In this document: piece after piece, positions 36,248 to 49,600 of the stretch | Layout: each line of letters starts with the position of its first letter | Numbering within the stretch: the stretch's first letter is position 1 | DNA from: Psococerastis gibbosa | Lineage: Eukaryota; Arthropoda; Insecta; Psocodea; Psocidae | Length of the DNA stretch: 64,000 bases | Reading direction: 5' to 3' | Assembly (NCBI GenBank): GCA_963971405.1 | Contig: OZ020489.1 | Coordinates: 27,554,290 to 27,618,289 of the forward strand | Translations under genes and position numbers: made by a program | Notes under the pieces: generated by a model | Seen by the model: the letters and a program-made list of their open reading frames with translations, nothing else | Database searches by the model: none | What the model was told of the DNA's origin: nothing

Positions 36248-36598
36248 TGGGAACATGGTGGTGATCTAGATGCTATGCGCTGAATAACTATAGTCAGTTA
36301 ATAAGGGCTAGAAGAACTACAATACACTGAATGAGAAATTGTAATTAAAGTGGTGTATTTCATGGTGGTCCGAGCCTCAAGTTCTATTGTCAAGGTTTCT
36401 AGTTTGAATCTAATTTTAATGCCCACATGTTCACATTAAACCATTCCGACAACAGCGGCAATTCGAGAGTAAATCCTACAAATCAACTATTACCTATTTA
36501 TCTATTGTAGGCTACCTGTATACCTCGTAGGATTGAAGGCTATGACGAAAAACTGTTATGGTACTGTTGCAGAAAACGTTAAATTGTTTGGTACGCCT

Positions 36599-36766
36599 TA
36601 AGGCACTATGTACCCGGGTATTGTCATCCGCCATGTTGTATCCCATATTTCCTACATAGCCTAGTAAGTATTGTAAGAAAAGTAATAGATTGAAAAATAT
36701 TGAAAAAAACATTATTAGTATTTTTTTATTAAACACTTCCCTAATTGGTAGCACGTTTTTTTAAAT
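36599..36766. mobile_element. hAT-type MITE, TAGGG family, truncated copy
   Basis: Starts TAAGGCACTATGTACCCGGG and continues with TATTGTCATCCGCCATGTTG. It runs in the opposite orientation to the other copies and stops near AATTGGTAGCACG, so one end is missing. Confidence 0.75.
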
Positions 36767-37687
36767 AACTGCGCAGAACTGCGCAAAAGCCAGCTGCGAG
36801 AAGAGGAGTTACCAGTCCTTCCACCGTCTGCAGAATATAGGACGCTGTGCTGTCTAGGGAACTCAAAAAACTGAGTGTATACCGTATCAAACCGGAATCA
36901 GTAGTTCTTTAGGTAAGTACACCTCTGAACTAGAGTTCCACGTTCCATGTACGTGTAGCACATAAGTAGGCCTTATAATCAAAATAGGCAGTGGTCCAGT
37001 GTAAAGGTCCTAAAATAATACATTACGCAATAGCGGAGTCGTCTTCAGTGCAGTACCGTATGCCTTTCCCCTATGCCCTAAAGCTCATTATAACCACTGT
37101 ACTGGCCTACTGAGGGAGGCCAATAAATGGCTATTTCAGTCGGTTATCGCACAGTCTAGGAAACAACTAGCCTAGGACGACGGTCGACGAGGAAACATAG
37201 AAAGTGTCTTGCAGGGCGGGCGTGTGGGGGTCAGAGGTCGCCTCTTCACCTATAACCCTATCATCTGGCTTTCTTCCTATACCCAGTCATTGACCAGGTA
37301 TCCTCTGTATAGAGTGGCGGGTATTGGTACCAATCAATCGATTCGCATGCAAACGTTTACTATGAGAATAACTCAATTGTCTGGCATAGCAAAAGATGAA
37401 AAATCTCGCGAAAAATGATTGTCATTCTATACTCAGTATATAAGGTGGAGTTTTCTTTGAAAGTGTTTGGTGATTAAACGGTAGAGTTCTTATTGCAAGA
37501 GTAATGCCATTCTTGCCAAATAGAATTTTTGGTAGCCGGGGTTAGGTGGTTTTGTACTCTGTCATCAGGTCAAGCCCCGTGCTATTGTTAGCAATGTAGT
37601 CTATGGGTTACTGCGTTTTTTTATTCAAACTTCCGAGTTTGACTGTGCATCTGAACTTATCTCTCGGTTATTGTAGCTGTCGTCCAG

Positions 37688-37732
37688 CAGCCTGATCGAG
37701 GCGATTATAATACCGGGGTTAAATAAATACCC
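37688..37732. mobile_element. palindromic MITE, CAGCCTGATCGAGG family, one end only
   Basis: CAGCCTGATCGAGGCGATTA and ATACCGGGGTTAAATAAATA are present, then similarity stops. Preceded by CAG like other copies. Confidence 0.7.
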
Positions 37733-38214
37733 TGTAATTTGGCTTTGTAGCCTCACTCAATTTTCCCGGAATGGCCACCTCCGAAAATCTACCCTGGACC
37801 CGCCCTTGGTACCCCCATTGCTGAGTGTTTTTAGTGTAATGTCGATTTTTACGGGAAATATCAATAGTACCGTACAGCCGCAAAGAATATTTATTTGAAG
37901 AAATGCTCCTTACATTTTTTTCTGTTGGTCCTAATATTTTCGACAGTTCTAAACTTGATATTTCATGAAATATTTCAATTTTTCACTTGTAATGTTAGGT
38001 AATCATTCCCTATTAAATGTAAGTATTTGCTACCATCTACATATTGTTTTTAAATTTTCTAAAAGTCTGTATGGCCGCCGGCAGGTATGATAGCCTATAT
38101 ACATGATGGTATATGAGACATGATGGTACATCGTAAATTAGACAAGTTCTGGAAGGGCGCCGAAAGCGTCATCCGCCCCCCCCCCCTAGAAAATGGCCTC
38201 GCTACGCCACTGGG

Positions 38215-38830
38215 TTTTGTTACTCTATTTTGCACCTAAACATACCTATCGATATAAAGCATTAATTGAAAAATTCCCCAGAAAAATTATTATTTTTATT
38301 AATTTTTCATGAAAATTGAGTTTTTTGCTTGTTTTGTACGCCGAGAACCAAACTACTCAACTTAACAATCGGGGGATGCGACCTAGTTGCGACTTGTTTG
38401 CATTTAGAAGTACTATAGTTGCGATACAAGTGAATTTGAAATCGTCGGTTTTGAGAAAACATTTTTATAGTCGTAGGGGGGGGGGGTTAAATTAAGTTAT
38501 CATGAAAATTAAGGAAAAAAATTCCCCCTGGAAATATATTTGTGAGCCTATACCTGCTGAATTTCATCAAATTCTATCAAGTGGTTTGGCCCCAAATTGA
38601 GTTATAGGTAGACCGACCGACGGGCAGACATTTCGTAAAACCACTTTTTGGGATCCTGGGATCTCAAACCGTGTAAATCCATTGTATCTCGAAATCGAAC
38701 ATTTCGACCATCACAAATCACCTTATACTATCTTATACATACATAGTGATAGAAATCTTTGTGATGGTCGAAATGTTCTTATACTTATACTTATAATTAT
38801 CTTATACATAGGAAAGCAAAAAACAGTCTC
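38215..38830 (-). repeat. dispersed unclassified repeat, partial copy
   Basis: Contains TTTTGTTACTCTATTTTGCA, TTTCATGAAAATTGAG, TGAATTTCATCAAATTCTAT and GACCATCACAAATCACCTTA, antisense to the 17.1 kb copy. Its right end is a small inverted duplication around CATTTCGACCATCACAAA / TTTGTGATGGTCGAAATG. Confidence 0.6.
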
Positions 38831-40066
38831 ATCTAATTTATTATATTGAGTGAAATACTACTGTAAACGATATACAGTATGTTAATTATGTTATACTACA
38901 TCATATAAGGGCCGAATATGGCAGTGCACCCAGTGACCTGCGCAGTAGTGTGTAGGACACTATTAGATAACCCCACAACGGCTAGTCCTAGCACGTAGCC
39001 TATAAGGCGCATCAAAGGCGCTGACCATTATGTAAAAACATAAAGATTGTGTCTTCTTCCGTTAGTCAGATGTGTCGGATTAGTAGTGAAATCTAACGGT
39101 TAGGTACCTACCATCTTAAACGAAGATATCTTAAGTATAGCTGATGTCCGATCACACTCTACGATAGGTCGTTACTCTTATAGCTATACGTAGCGCACAA
39201 GGAATACATGATTGTATCGTTTTGATCACTTAGACTAGGCAGGTACCAGGGCCTGAAGTCATGAAGAATCCGCTGCAGTGCGGCACATCCAGAGGGGCGG
39301 CAATATGGCCAAATAAATAAATAATGAACCAAATACGGTAAATAATGTTAATTGGCAAACTTTGCATTGTATATGTAAATACATTAATAATTCTTACTAA
39401 TACAATATAAACAGTTATGTGGTAGTCGTATAGAAAATAAAACAGTACCATTTTACAGTAGTGAAAATTAAAATGGCCATTCGGACCTACATATATTAAT
39501 TTGATCATTTTCTATTAGGCCAAGGAACGGTAGAATGCAAGACATCTTCGCACTGTTCGCAGGTGTATTAATACAGGTAAGTTTCCATTATTTTGTAAAA
39601 TAAAAAGATGCGTAAAATCCCAATATATAGGTACCGTAAAATAGAAATTCAAGCATTCAAGAAATTCATCATCAAAAACATTTTCTGTACATATATACAT
39701 GCTATTGTCCTATTGTGCTATAGTCCTCCTCTCGTAAGTTACGTAAAAAAAATTTGGAACCGTTAACTTAGGCCTACGCAATAACAGCGTAATAGGCGAC
39801 TTGACATTTAAAAAAAAACTATTTTAATGCATTAACACACTAAATAACTAACTTACAATATATTTGAAGAGGCAACCTCCACGTTTAAACCAAAATTAAA
39901 GTATAGAAAGTTTGGCACCCACGATAGACACCTATCTGACAGATTGCATTATTTTTTAAATATTTAATTAGGGGACGCTGAGTGGCCAGAAATATTGAAT
40001 AGTCTAACTCATTAGTGATAGTAGCCGCCTACCAGTAACAGTCAGTATTTGTTATAAAGTTATCAG
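38831..40066. other. no gene recognised
   Basis: AT-rich region upstream of rictor, with no exon-like interval that I could support. Confidence 0.4.
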
Positions 40067-40228
40067 CACCCTGATCGAGGCGATTATAATACCGGGGTTA
40101 AATTAATACCCTAGGATTATAACTGTAAACAAACAAATTTTGAATAGCCCTTTCCATTATACAATTATCTTGTTTTAATACCAGGGGATTAAATAAATAC
40201 CGGTATTATAATCGCCTCGATCAGGCTG
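40067..40228. mobile_element. palindromic MITE, CAGCCTGATCGAGG family, copy 4
   Basis: 162 bp with both ends (CACCCTGATCGAGGCG, CGCCTCGATCAGGCTG), about 350 bases upstream of the rictor start codon. Left flank CAG, right flank TGG, so the duplication is not preserved. Confidence 0.8.
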
Positions 40229-40576
40229 TGGGAGTGGACATAAAATTGTAAATCTAAGATATTATCATAGCTGATACACACGGAGTATGTAGGCTACTAG
40301 TACTTATGTTTGACGACAGTTATATCTCAGTGATTCGGCGGGTTGACTATTTGCAGATATATTTTTCATCTATACACTAAGTCTTAAATATATTTATTAC
40401 GATTAAAACCTCGATTTCTTTTATAAAATCATAAAAAATTAACCAAGTTATGAAATTCATAACTTTTTACCGCCCAAAATTGTTTACTGGCAAGTTGGCG
40501 TCCATGACATCCGAATTTGCAGGTACACCAACACACTAAAAAATACATAGACATAAATAAAAATAAATGCTAAATA
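40229..40576 (+). other. 5' flank of rictor
   Basis: AT-rich sequence directly upstream of the start codon and just downstream of a palindromic MITE. There is no convincing TATA box, initiator or upstream exon. The transcription start cannot be placed from sequence alone. Confidence 0.4.
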
Positions 40577-40613
40577 ATGGCCGCTATTTGGAGAGTACGT
40601 GCGGGAAATTACG
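40577..40613 (+). CDS. rictor: rictor coding exon 1
   Basis: Start exon of 37 nt encoding MAAIWRVRAGNY plus one base. The human protein also begins MAAI followed by an Arg-rich stretch. It ends TAC-G before a weak GTAGAA donor. The stronger-looking GTACGT 17 bases upstream was rejected because only this donor gives the phase 1 needed by exon 2. Confidence 0.82.
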
Positions 40614-43600
40614 GTAGAAGTACGTTTATTTTCGTTAAATTTGGGCTATATACCGAATTTAATTATACTGACACTATAATAAAACTGCTTTTTGTTCCAG
40701 ACCGCAGAGATTATGAGGAAGAGGTCGTTCAACTTAACCCAGATAGAGGTATGCGGCCCGTTGCACTTATTATTTTGACCAATTTATAATGTAAATTTGC
40801 AATAATTTCCAAGTTTTGCCTTGGGGACTAATTCCGTCCGTTCGTAATAAGATCGTTCGTTATAAGATCAATACGCCTTGATCTTAACAATTTAGTAAAT
40901 TAACTAATATTACGTAAAATATGCCCTGCACTATGTAAACAAATGCTTGCAATTTTATTTAACTGTTATGCTTTACACAATGTGATATCCGCATTCCTTT
41001 CAAGATTGAAGATAGCCGGCCTGTGTTTTTCGTATTGTGAATTTCACTAAACTAGTGAAATCTAGAGTTTTTGTATGAAAGAATAACGTCGATAGTAGGC
41101 CGCTATGTGCTACGACAGGAAACTGTTATTTAGATTGCAGACGCGTCCCAGACAGTCTGACCTACATTTTAGAGGGGGCAATCTATTATTGAAAATGTTA
41201 CGTAGGTAGCCTATTGTTCCAGTTTAATTTTTTTAATATTTTTGGCTATTTCCAAAGCAATTTGATTTGTTACATATAGCGATCGTTGAAAATTGTCAGT
41301 AGCTTCTGTGAGGGGTGTGCTAGTAGATTACAGCGGTTGTGTGTTCTATTATATTATGCTTATGAACTTCATGCAGTGACACTATATACTGTAATTGAAT
41401 TGTGAATATTTAAGGCACCTACTCAAAAGAACCTAATAATATATAATAGGTAAAGTATGGTAATACTAAAATGATTTTAATAAGATTGATGTTGACCTGT
41501 ATTTTTTCTTGTTGATTACCATTTTAGTGTGTTGAATTAGCAGAATAGTGTAAGTTTAGCCATTTCGGAGTAGTAAATAAAATGTTAACTAAATGTTCAT
41601 TAATTGATTCATTATTATTTTAGATCTGAACGCAAATGCGAAGGACTTCCTACATAAATTATGCCAAAGAGAAGGAATAAGTGATGAAAAGCGAATAGCC
41701 TATTTGAACGCTTTTATCAAGTTATTAGAAGATGTTCGAGAATCTAACTATCCACTGGAATTTTCTAAAAAAGATATTATTTGCTGGTAATTATTGTTTA
41801 AACTATTATATTATGAAGCTTAACGAATCATTTTAAAGAAAAGTCTTTAGCAGGGTGCTGTTTACTGGTGCTTTACGAAACGACTAAACATAATTATTTA
41901 CCTTTCCCAAAGCTCACTAAAATTACATACCACTATCGGGCAAGTGAAATACATTTTTTTTCCATATCATGGGTATGCGATTAGAAGTACCTTCCCGCTC
42001 TCCTCATAATATTAAATATCTACTTTCTACTCTGACTTTACCATGGTCCCCAAGTGGTTCGGAATCCACTATAATCAGGAGGTCCACCCTGTTAGTCAAC
42101 TCCCCTTTCCCTGAGGTGATAGAGCTGCTGGAAGCAGGCGTTAGAAACAGCAACAAATATCTACTATTTTGTATTTTCAATTGCAGAGGTTATCAAAAAG
42201 AAATATTAGGTCGCACCCGTTTAAAATGAAGGTTTCTTTAAAGTCAAACTTATCAGTAGGCACGTATGTAGGATTCCACATCGCGGAGGGTTTCGGGTTT
42301 TATGTATGAATGTACAGGGCCTGCGAAAAGCTTATGCGTGGCGTAGTATATATAACGGGTTTCATGATACACTGATACACAGCGCTAGGCAAATATCCAA
42401 AGCTTACCAAAGCGCGGGGCCTGAAGCGTTTCGCCCATTGTGTTTAGTGTAAGTCGATAAAAGTTCAAATTGGAGGAGGGGGGGGGGGTTGCTGAAGCCA
42501 AACCCCCCTTGTGCATACAAGCCTGCTTGTTTGTGAAGTCCTCTTACACTAATTTTTTTGACGTATTATTATGGATTAAAATAAGCTAAATATTTTATAA
42601 AGTGCTTCTCATTCAATTTTAGTTTTGTGCCACCAACATCTGCTACTCGTAGTTTAGAACTTGACTTCCACACTTCTTGCTAGACGCGCTGCTGTCAAGC
42701 AAGAAGTGACAAAATTAAAATTAAGAGAAATCATTTAAAAAACACATTATGCATCAATTGGCAATCTATTGGTAAAGGTTAATGGGAAAGGTATAATATT
42801 TACTCAATACAAAGAATACAAGAGCAATGAGTCACTCGTTCATAAACCATTAGTCCTTATCAAGACTTACCCTGATGATGGGAGTAGCACCCACTCCCAA
42901 AACGTCGCCCCCTTCCCCTGACAATGGGCTCCGCCCTTATTGTTCGATGACTGTGGGACCCCTGCCTCAAATGGTAATTGACACAGCAGGCAATGTAAGT
43001 CCAAGTAACCCATTTTAAAATAATTAATTAGCCCCATTTTTCGCCCATTTTTGGCATCATTTTACTTGACTCTCTGAGGCCCGATACACGCGGTCACGAT
43101 TTGCCACGTGTTTTCGATTGTAGCCACAGCAGAAGATTTTTGTCAATTTTTTGACCATTTCAGAAGCTGCCGTGAAGCCGACCTCACGAAAGTGCATGGT
43201 TTTCCCCTAGACACGCCAGCTCATAGAAATCTTCTGGAGTAGACTTTGTGGGTTTGCACCAACCATTTACAAAGCCCATCCCTGCAATGGAAACGACGTC
43301 GGCAAATCGCGACTGCGAGAATCACATTTCGAATTTGCAAACATTTTTGTATTTCTGATTGCAGCTTGCGAATTACATTGGTAAGCAACAACCCCAATGT
43401 ACGGGCAGCCACTCTGCGTGTTCTGCGGCATAATCTTACAGATCCTGGAGACGTTCTCATAATGAACAAGTTGCAGATTCCTACCTTTATTGCAAGGTAA
43501 AGTATTGCTTAAGTCAGGGGTTACCAGCTGTGTTAAAAGAAAAATCCGTGGTAGGATGGCTGTTCTGTGATCTAGTGCAGACCTATCGTATATTTATGAT

Positions 43601-46600
43601 TAGATGAGCGCGGCTCCCACCAATTGTAGGTTATCGTGTCGAGTCCTGGTCACCTCCGAATTAATCGTGTGTCTTTACTATGTTCCCCAAGTGGTTTGGA
43701 ATTTACTGTAATCAGGAGGTCCGCCTTGCCAGTCAACTCCCCTTCTCCCTGAGGTAAAGGAGTCAGCCCTTAGGGTGCCTTAAGTTAAGAAAGCAACAGA
43801 CTAATTCCCCCGCCAGGCTGACAGACAGGGTTGTTGCTTAAGTAGAAATGCTGAAAGCAGGTGTTGGAAAACAAGCAAAACAACATTTGCCTCTACTGTC
43901 AGGACATGTAGAGTAGTGGTACATTCACCCCTGAGACTATGAATTAGGGTACCCAACTCTCATTTTACTTACCTACTGACTCTGTTTTTGGGTGTGTTTT
44001 TTTTGGGCGCGTGGGTCCATGCAAGGACTTTGCGCTAAGTAAATGGGAGACTAGGTTTGTAGGGAGGAAATATTGACGGTTGCATGTGGGGAGAATTGGG
44101 TTAAAGAAGTAGTGAAAAGGCCCGTGTGTTTCAATCTCATGATTTAAATATTGCAGTTTAATAAATTCTGTTCAAGTATTGAGTGATTTCTTAAAATTAA
44201 TACACCTTTATGTTATTTGCAGAAGTATTGACCTTTTATTAAAAGAAGACATTGAGTGCAATCAAAAAGAAAAATTGCGTATTCTGAATGAAAAGGAACG
44301 TATTCAAGCTCACAGACTAGCGTTAAAAATACTACTTCTGGCACCTAATTCGTTTTCACCTGCAGTTGCCAGATCTCTTGTCTCGCTAGTAAATGGCTTA
44401 ATTGACGACGAAAGAATTTTAAATAACGAAAGAAGGAATGAAAAGAAGTTTGTAAGAGACAGCCTGTTCTTTCCTGCATTATTTCTGCTATGTAAATTAT
44501 GTAAGTAACCAAGTGCAGGATTTCAGCTTTTTTTGATTGAAGGAAATGAAACACTTTTGAAATTGAAGAAACAGTGATCCGCTGTTTTTCAATTCTTGGT
44601 CGCACTCTTTGTAAAATCTTCCCTATAGTTTTCCCTTGTGCCCATTTGAATTAGTTTAGAGGCTATATATTAGTGGAACTTTGAAGTAATGCTCCACATT
44701 AAAATTTGACAAAGGCTACTTTGTGTAAAATTTTAGATTGCATGTTCAATTTATAGCAAACTCATTAGTTCTATCATATTAAACATGTTTTTTCACAAAA
44801 ACATTTTTTGTTTCTTATGTTTGGGGTACGTTTTTGCTCATGCACTTAAGCCCTATGGACTATTTTGTTCTTGCTGAGTACGGCTACTACTTATTCCTCA
44901 AGACATTTTTCCTTATTAATGAAGGACTGGGATCAGTAACCGTTGACCGTACAATGCACAACTCCCATCAGACCAGCAAATGTCTAACATGTACACGGTC
45001 ATTGAGACTAATAGATATATATATATGGCAGTATATTGGGTGCACAGCGTTCAAATTGCTCCTACTCCCATAGCTTACCGGCTACTTTTTAATTTGTTTT
45101 TTGTTGTTGAAGGTGTGCTGCACCCTGATCTTGCAATCGAGACTACGGCAGATGCTTCTATCTTCCGGAGTAGTACTGAAATAGCTCAGGGAAAAATGAA
45201 CGAGTGCCTTGTTGGCTGTATGGTTTTCCTGTTAAATCGTCCCGAAACCCGCAGGAAAGTTTGTCTTCATATGGACCGTTTAACCAGTGGCTACTGTGAT
45301 TTAAGAAAGTAGGTAACACCTTTTAATTATACCAGCTACTAAGTATAAGGTGTACTTCGTCGCTGTGATGAGCCGGTTCCCAATTTAGTAGATGAGAAAA
45401 AAGAACTGTTCCACGTCCTCGATGTCAATTCACACCAACTACAAAACTAGATGTCACGATGAATAAGTTGAGACACGCTTACCATTGGCATTGTATTAGG
45501 AATCAAGTGCGGGAACACGTCTAGTTGGAAAGTAAGTCATGCGTAGCTTTAAAATGTGAATAAACAGAGTCAAAACGACGACTAGAAATAAGTTATTATC
45601 AGCGGAAATGTGGGAGAATTGCTTAACTTGCCAAGAAAATGTCAAACAGTGATAACAATCGAACCTTAACAATAACAAATAAATAATTTGCTTATACTGC
45701 CAGAGGGGTCCATCAATTAATGCGCATGACGCATGGAATTTTTGTGTCCAGCTTCAAACCTTCGTCTATACCACCGGGACTAGATCGCGGCCAGTACCAT
45801 AAGTGTAAATTGCTATCCTTGTTGGTTTCAGTGGTGACGCGAGCCAGTTAGCTGCGAGCCGGCTGTCTGTGATGGCGGCCCTCCGCACGTGGACTGGGGT
45901 TCTGTTCCTCTGCAATCCAGCTAACCAGACCGGGATCACTGCCGTTATAAACATGCTATACCTCAAAGAACCTGACATATGGAAAGCTATATTAGACTTG
46001 TTTTGTGAGCTGTTTGGTCTGGACCTAGAAGACTCTACTGTTGATTGTGAGGACGTATTAGACATTATAGACCCTTGTCGGCCGCTGGACGGTTGGCGCT
46101 TAAATCAGGGCTTTGTAGTTAGTGAAGGAAAATATATGCTGCCTACGTTTATAAATACAAGGTTAGTACCCGTGTCATATTGTCCTTTTAAGATATGAAC
46201 ATAAAAGTCTTTGATCGTATACTGATATTAAAATCTATTGGGTTCGTTTAAATTAAGTCTGCTAAAATACTTGTGAGATCGTAACATATTCATTCTGAGA
46301 ACAAATAAACAAAGAATATATTCGACAATTAGCAAGCCACTGCTCATTATTTATGCCAGTTTTTTCTTCTTCAGGACAAATTTGACAGAAGTGCACACTG
46401 CGCTTATCCTTTATTGCGTCTTGGAGTGCGGTCTGCTTCCAGCTTTAATTGAAGTAATTGTCAGATCAGAACATACTTTATTCGCCCAAGCCATTTCGCT
46501 TTTAGGTAAGTTAATGAGGAATTCTCAGTAATGCATCATGTAATGTATAGTTGTACAGAGACTTTCACACTACCCGTTGTGGTAAGAAACTTATAACAAA

Positions 46601-49600
46601 ATAGGGGTCATGCCATCAAACTGTAGTTGGGCAACATCATCCAATGCATCAAAACAATTGAAAGAGGGTTCAAAGGAGGAGGGTGTGAAATTTTAAAAGC
46701 AGATGCCACGTGATATTGAATATTCAATACAAACTCTTTGTAATGACTGACTCACTGTATTCGACCCAGGCGTTCTGGATAGTGTATAACATTGTGGCAC
46801 CTGAGTAGCCCTATCAAATGTGTATTAAATGTCATTTTATGTATTTATTTGCCATTTGCGCCTTTAGGTGGGAATTTGTGATAGGATATGTTATTGTTTT
46901 TGTGAACTCCTGTCTGGAGCGTAAAGGACAACGAGGTGGCCCAGTGACCGTCTGCAACAGTTCGCCCATGGTTGAGTGTGAGGGTATGGATAAAGTAATT
47001 CGTTGTTGAGATGTTTGTTTTAAATTTAAAGTTTTAAATTGAGTTGCAAGGTTGATATATTCAGGAAGTCGTTATGAGCCAACGGCAGGGAGACTATTAA
47101 CGAGAAGAAGGGGTTGAGTGTGAGGCAGAGGTAGAGTAATCACAGAAAAGCGCAGAAGGATGTGTTCAACTGTGAGGTTGGCATTGCAGTGACCACATAG
47201 AAAAGGTGGATCACCTTCTATGGCCTTGCATGAATTCAGTATCTCATTTTGAATGAAGAGTGCGGCTCGATGCACAAAAGTTCATTTTCAGCCCTGTCAC
47301 TTCTATCTTGGCCGGGATGCTGGTTCATGCCACTAATAACTTAATGTAAATTATTTTAGGAGTTGTTTTACACATGGCCCATAAACTGTTGCCATCAGAA
47401 GTGGTGGACCTGAGTCCGAGTCTGCCGAGTCTGTTGCAGTACGTAACTCACGAAGACCCCGAGATACAGACGAGGGCCGTCATTGCAGTCTCCACCCTCA
47501 ACGACATCCACCGCATCCTAAGTCGTCGTCCCGTTCCTAGTAGTTTGTTCCTACGTCATATAGTTTCACAAGGTTTGGTTTGCTGATTTTCATTCGAATT
47601 TTTTTTCTATGGCGGGGTTTCCACTAGGGCTCTATATTAGACAGGTATTGTCATCCGCCATGTTGTATCCATTTTAAGTCTGGTCTATAAGCAAAGCATT
47701 GGGTGTTTACCGATTTATTTTTAGAAATTTATCGTTATTTTTTGTTATTATTTAAAAAAACGTTCTACCAATTAGGGAAGTGTTTAATAAAAAAAACTAT
47801 AAGGTGTATTAGTTATTTTCAATTTTTTACTTTCTTACAATACTTACCATATAGGAATTAAAGGATACAAAATGGCGGATGACAATACCCGGATATATAG
47901 TGCCTTAGTTTCCACCGACCTCTCATTGCAGAATGCACTTACGTTGACGTGGTAGCAGACATTCAAGACTTAGGTGGGGTTTCCACCGACTTCGCATTGC
48001 AGAATGCACATGACATTGACGGAAATTTTTGTTTTACTCTATGCCATAGTTAAAATTGATCAATGATCATAGAGTAAAATCACGAACAAACTAACTAAAA
48101 TTAAAAAATGGCGTCATGGGCTATGTTAAGTACAAACATTTTAATAGATTTCTATAAGAAGAAAAATTCAATGTCCTTTGCATTCTGCAATGAGAGGTCG
48201 GTGGAAACCCCGCCTAATGAATATGCGCCTTGCCCTTCTGTGCTCATTTTTTTGTCAACCCCAAACTCCCATCAGAATGCTCTGAAGAGGTGAGTTGACT
48301 TAACGGAACCCTCTCTCACCCTCTCGTCATTTACAAAGCAGATTTCGCAATGCTTGCTGAAGTGGCTAAATAATAAGTCTAATTTTCTCATATACAACAA
48401 ATATTTTGGTCCTTCGAGCCGGATAAGAACCAGCGACCTATGGATCTTTTTTTTTTTTACTTATTTTACGTATTATTTAATGCATTAATTCCTTTTATTA
48501 TATAAGTGAACCGCACATGAAAAAATGAACTTGTTACTTCCTGAAATATACTGGTCTCGGAATGCTGTAACGCATGCGCTCCAACATAGGTTGGCTGGCT
48601 CTTAGGCCAGCGTAGTCTGCGCAGGTCAGTAAGATATGTGCCACCACTGCCACCGTCAGCGGAACTCAATTTCGCTTTCTCATGTACATTTACAATAGGT
48701 ATAGATTTGATATATTCAGTTTGTTTGTGCTGCATGTATTTGTTATATGACTTGTTCCCGTACTGGGTTACGGTGTCAATGGTAAGTATGCCTGAGCTTG
48801 CCCATTGCCACTTGTAGTCGGTGTGGGTTAACGATGAGGACGTGAACCAGTTTACCAACGGCCAAAAATTCATACGGAGACAATAAAATAAATATAATGC
48901 CCGAAATACCGATGGGGTAATTGGCAGGGCAAGGTTCAATGGACCATTATTACGAGTTGGCCTATGTCCATAAAAAAAAAACTTAAAATAATAATAATTT
49001 GTTACATGGATATAGATTTGTTATCACTTTGTAATACTTACAAATGGAAATGTCCACGTGTGTAATTCAGTTTCAGTTGAATTCAATCCTGTTTATTAAG
49101 TTTTTCAGACTTCACTCTCTATGTTATACAGGTAATAGGCAAGCAAAGAAGAATAGTTCTTCTGTTGGGCGTGTGAAGAAGGAATTAGATGGTAATGGTC
49201 GAAGGAATGTCGGACAAGTTTGTCACCATCTAAAAGAGTCCGATCTTCTCACTGAGCGGGATCCTCGAAAATGGAAGTGGTCTTATATTTCTGCAATACT
49301 AAAGGTATATGACGTTAAGATTGACAATAGTTAGGAATGAAGATGACCTCCGCCAGAAAGTGCCTGTACTGTGGCACCTGAAAATAATAACAGTAATTCC
49401 TCCTACATAATGATCTACTAACCGACTTGAAGCAGAAACTGAATTCCACATATTTTTTAATACGAAGATTAGCTCATATTGATACTAAACTTGCCATCTT
49501 AGCTTACAACTCATTATTTATGAGTAGGGTTAGTTACGGATTGGTGGTATGGGGCAGTTGTAGTACAAATAAGTTTACATCTGTCTTTAGAGTACAAAAG

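Noticed and set aside
36512-36754. 80-codon minus-strand frame
   Set aside because: It falls in a truncated hAT MITE; the frame is a by-product of the repeat.
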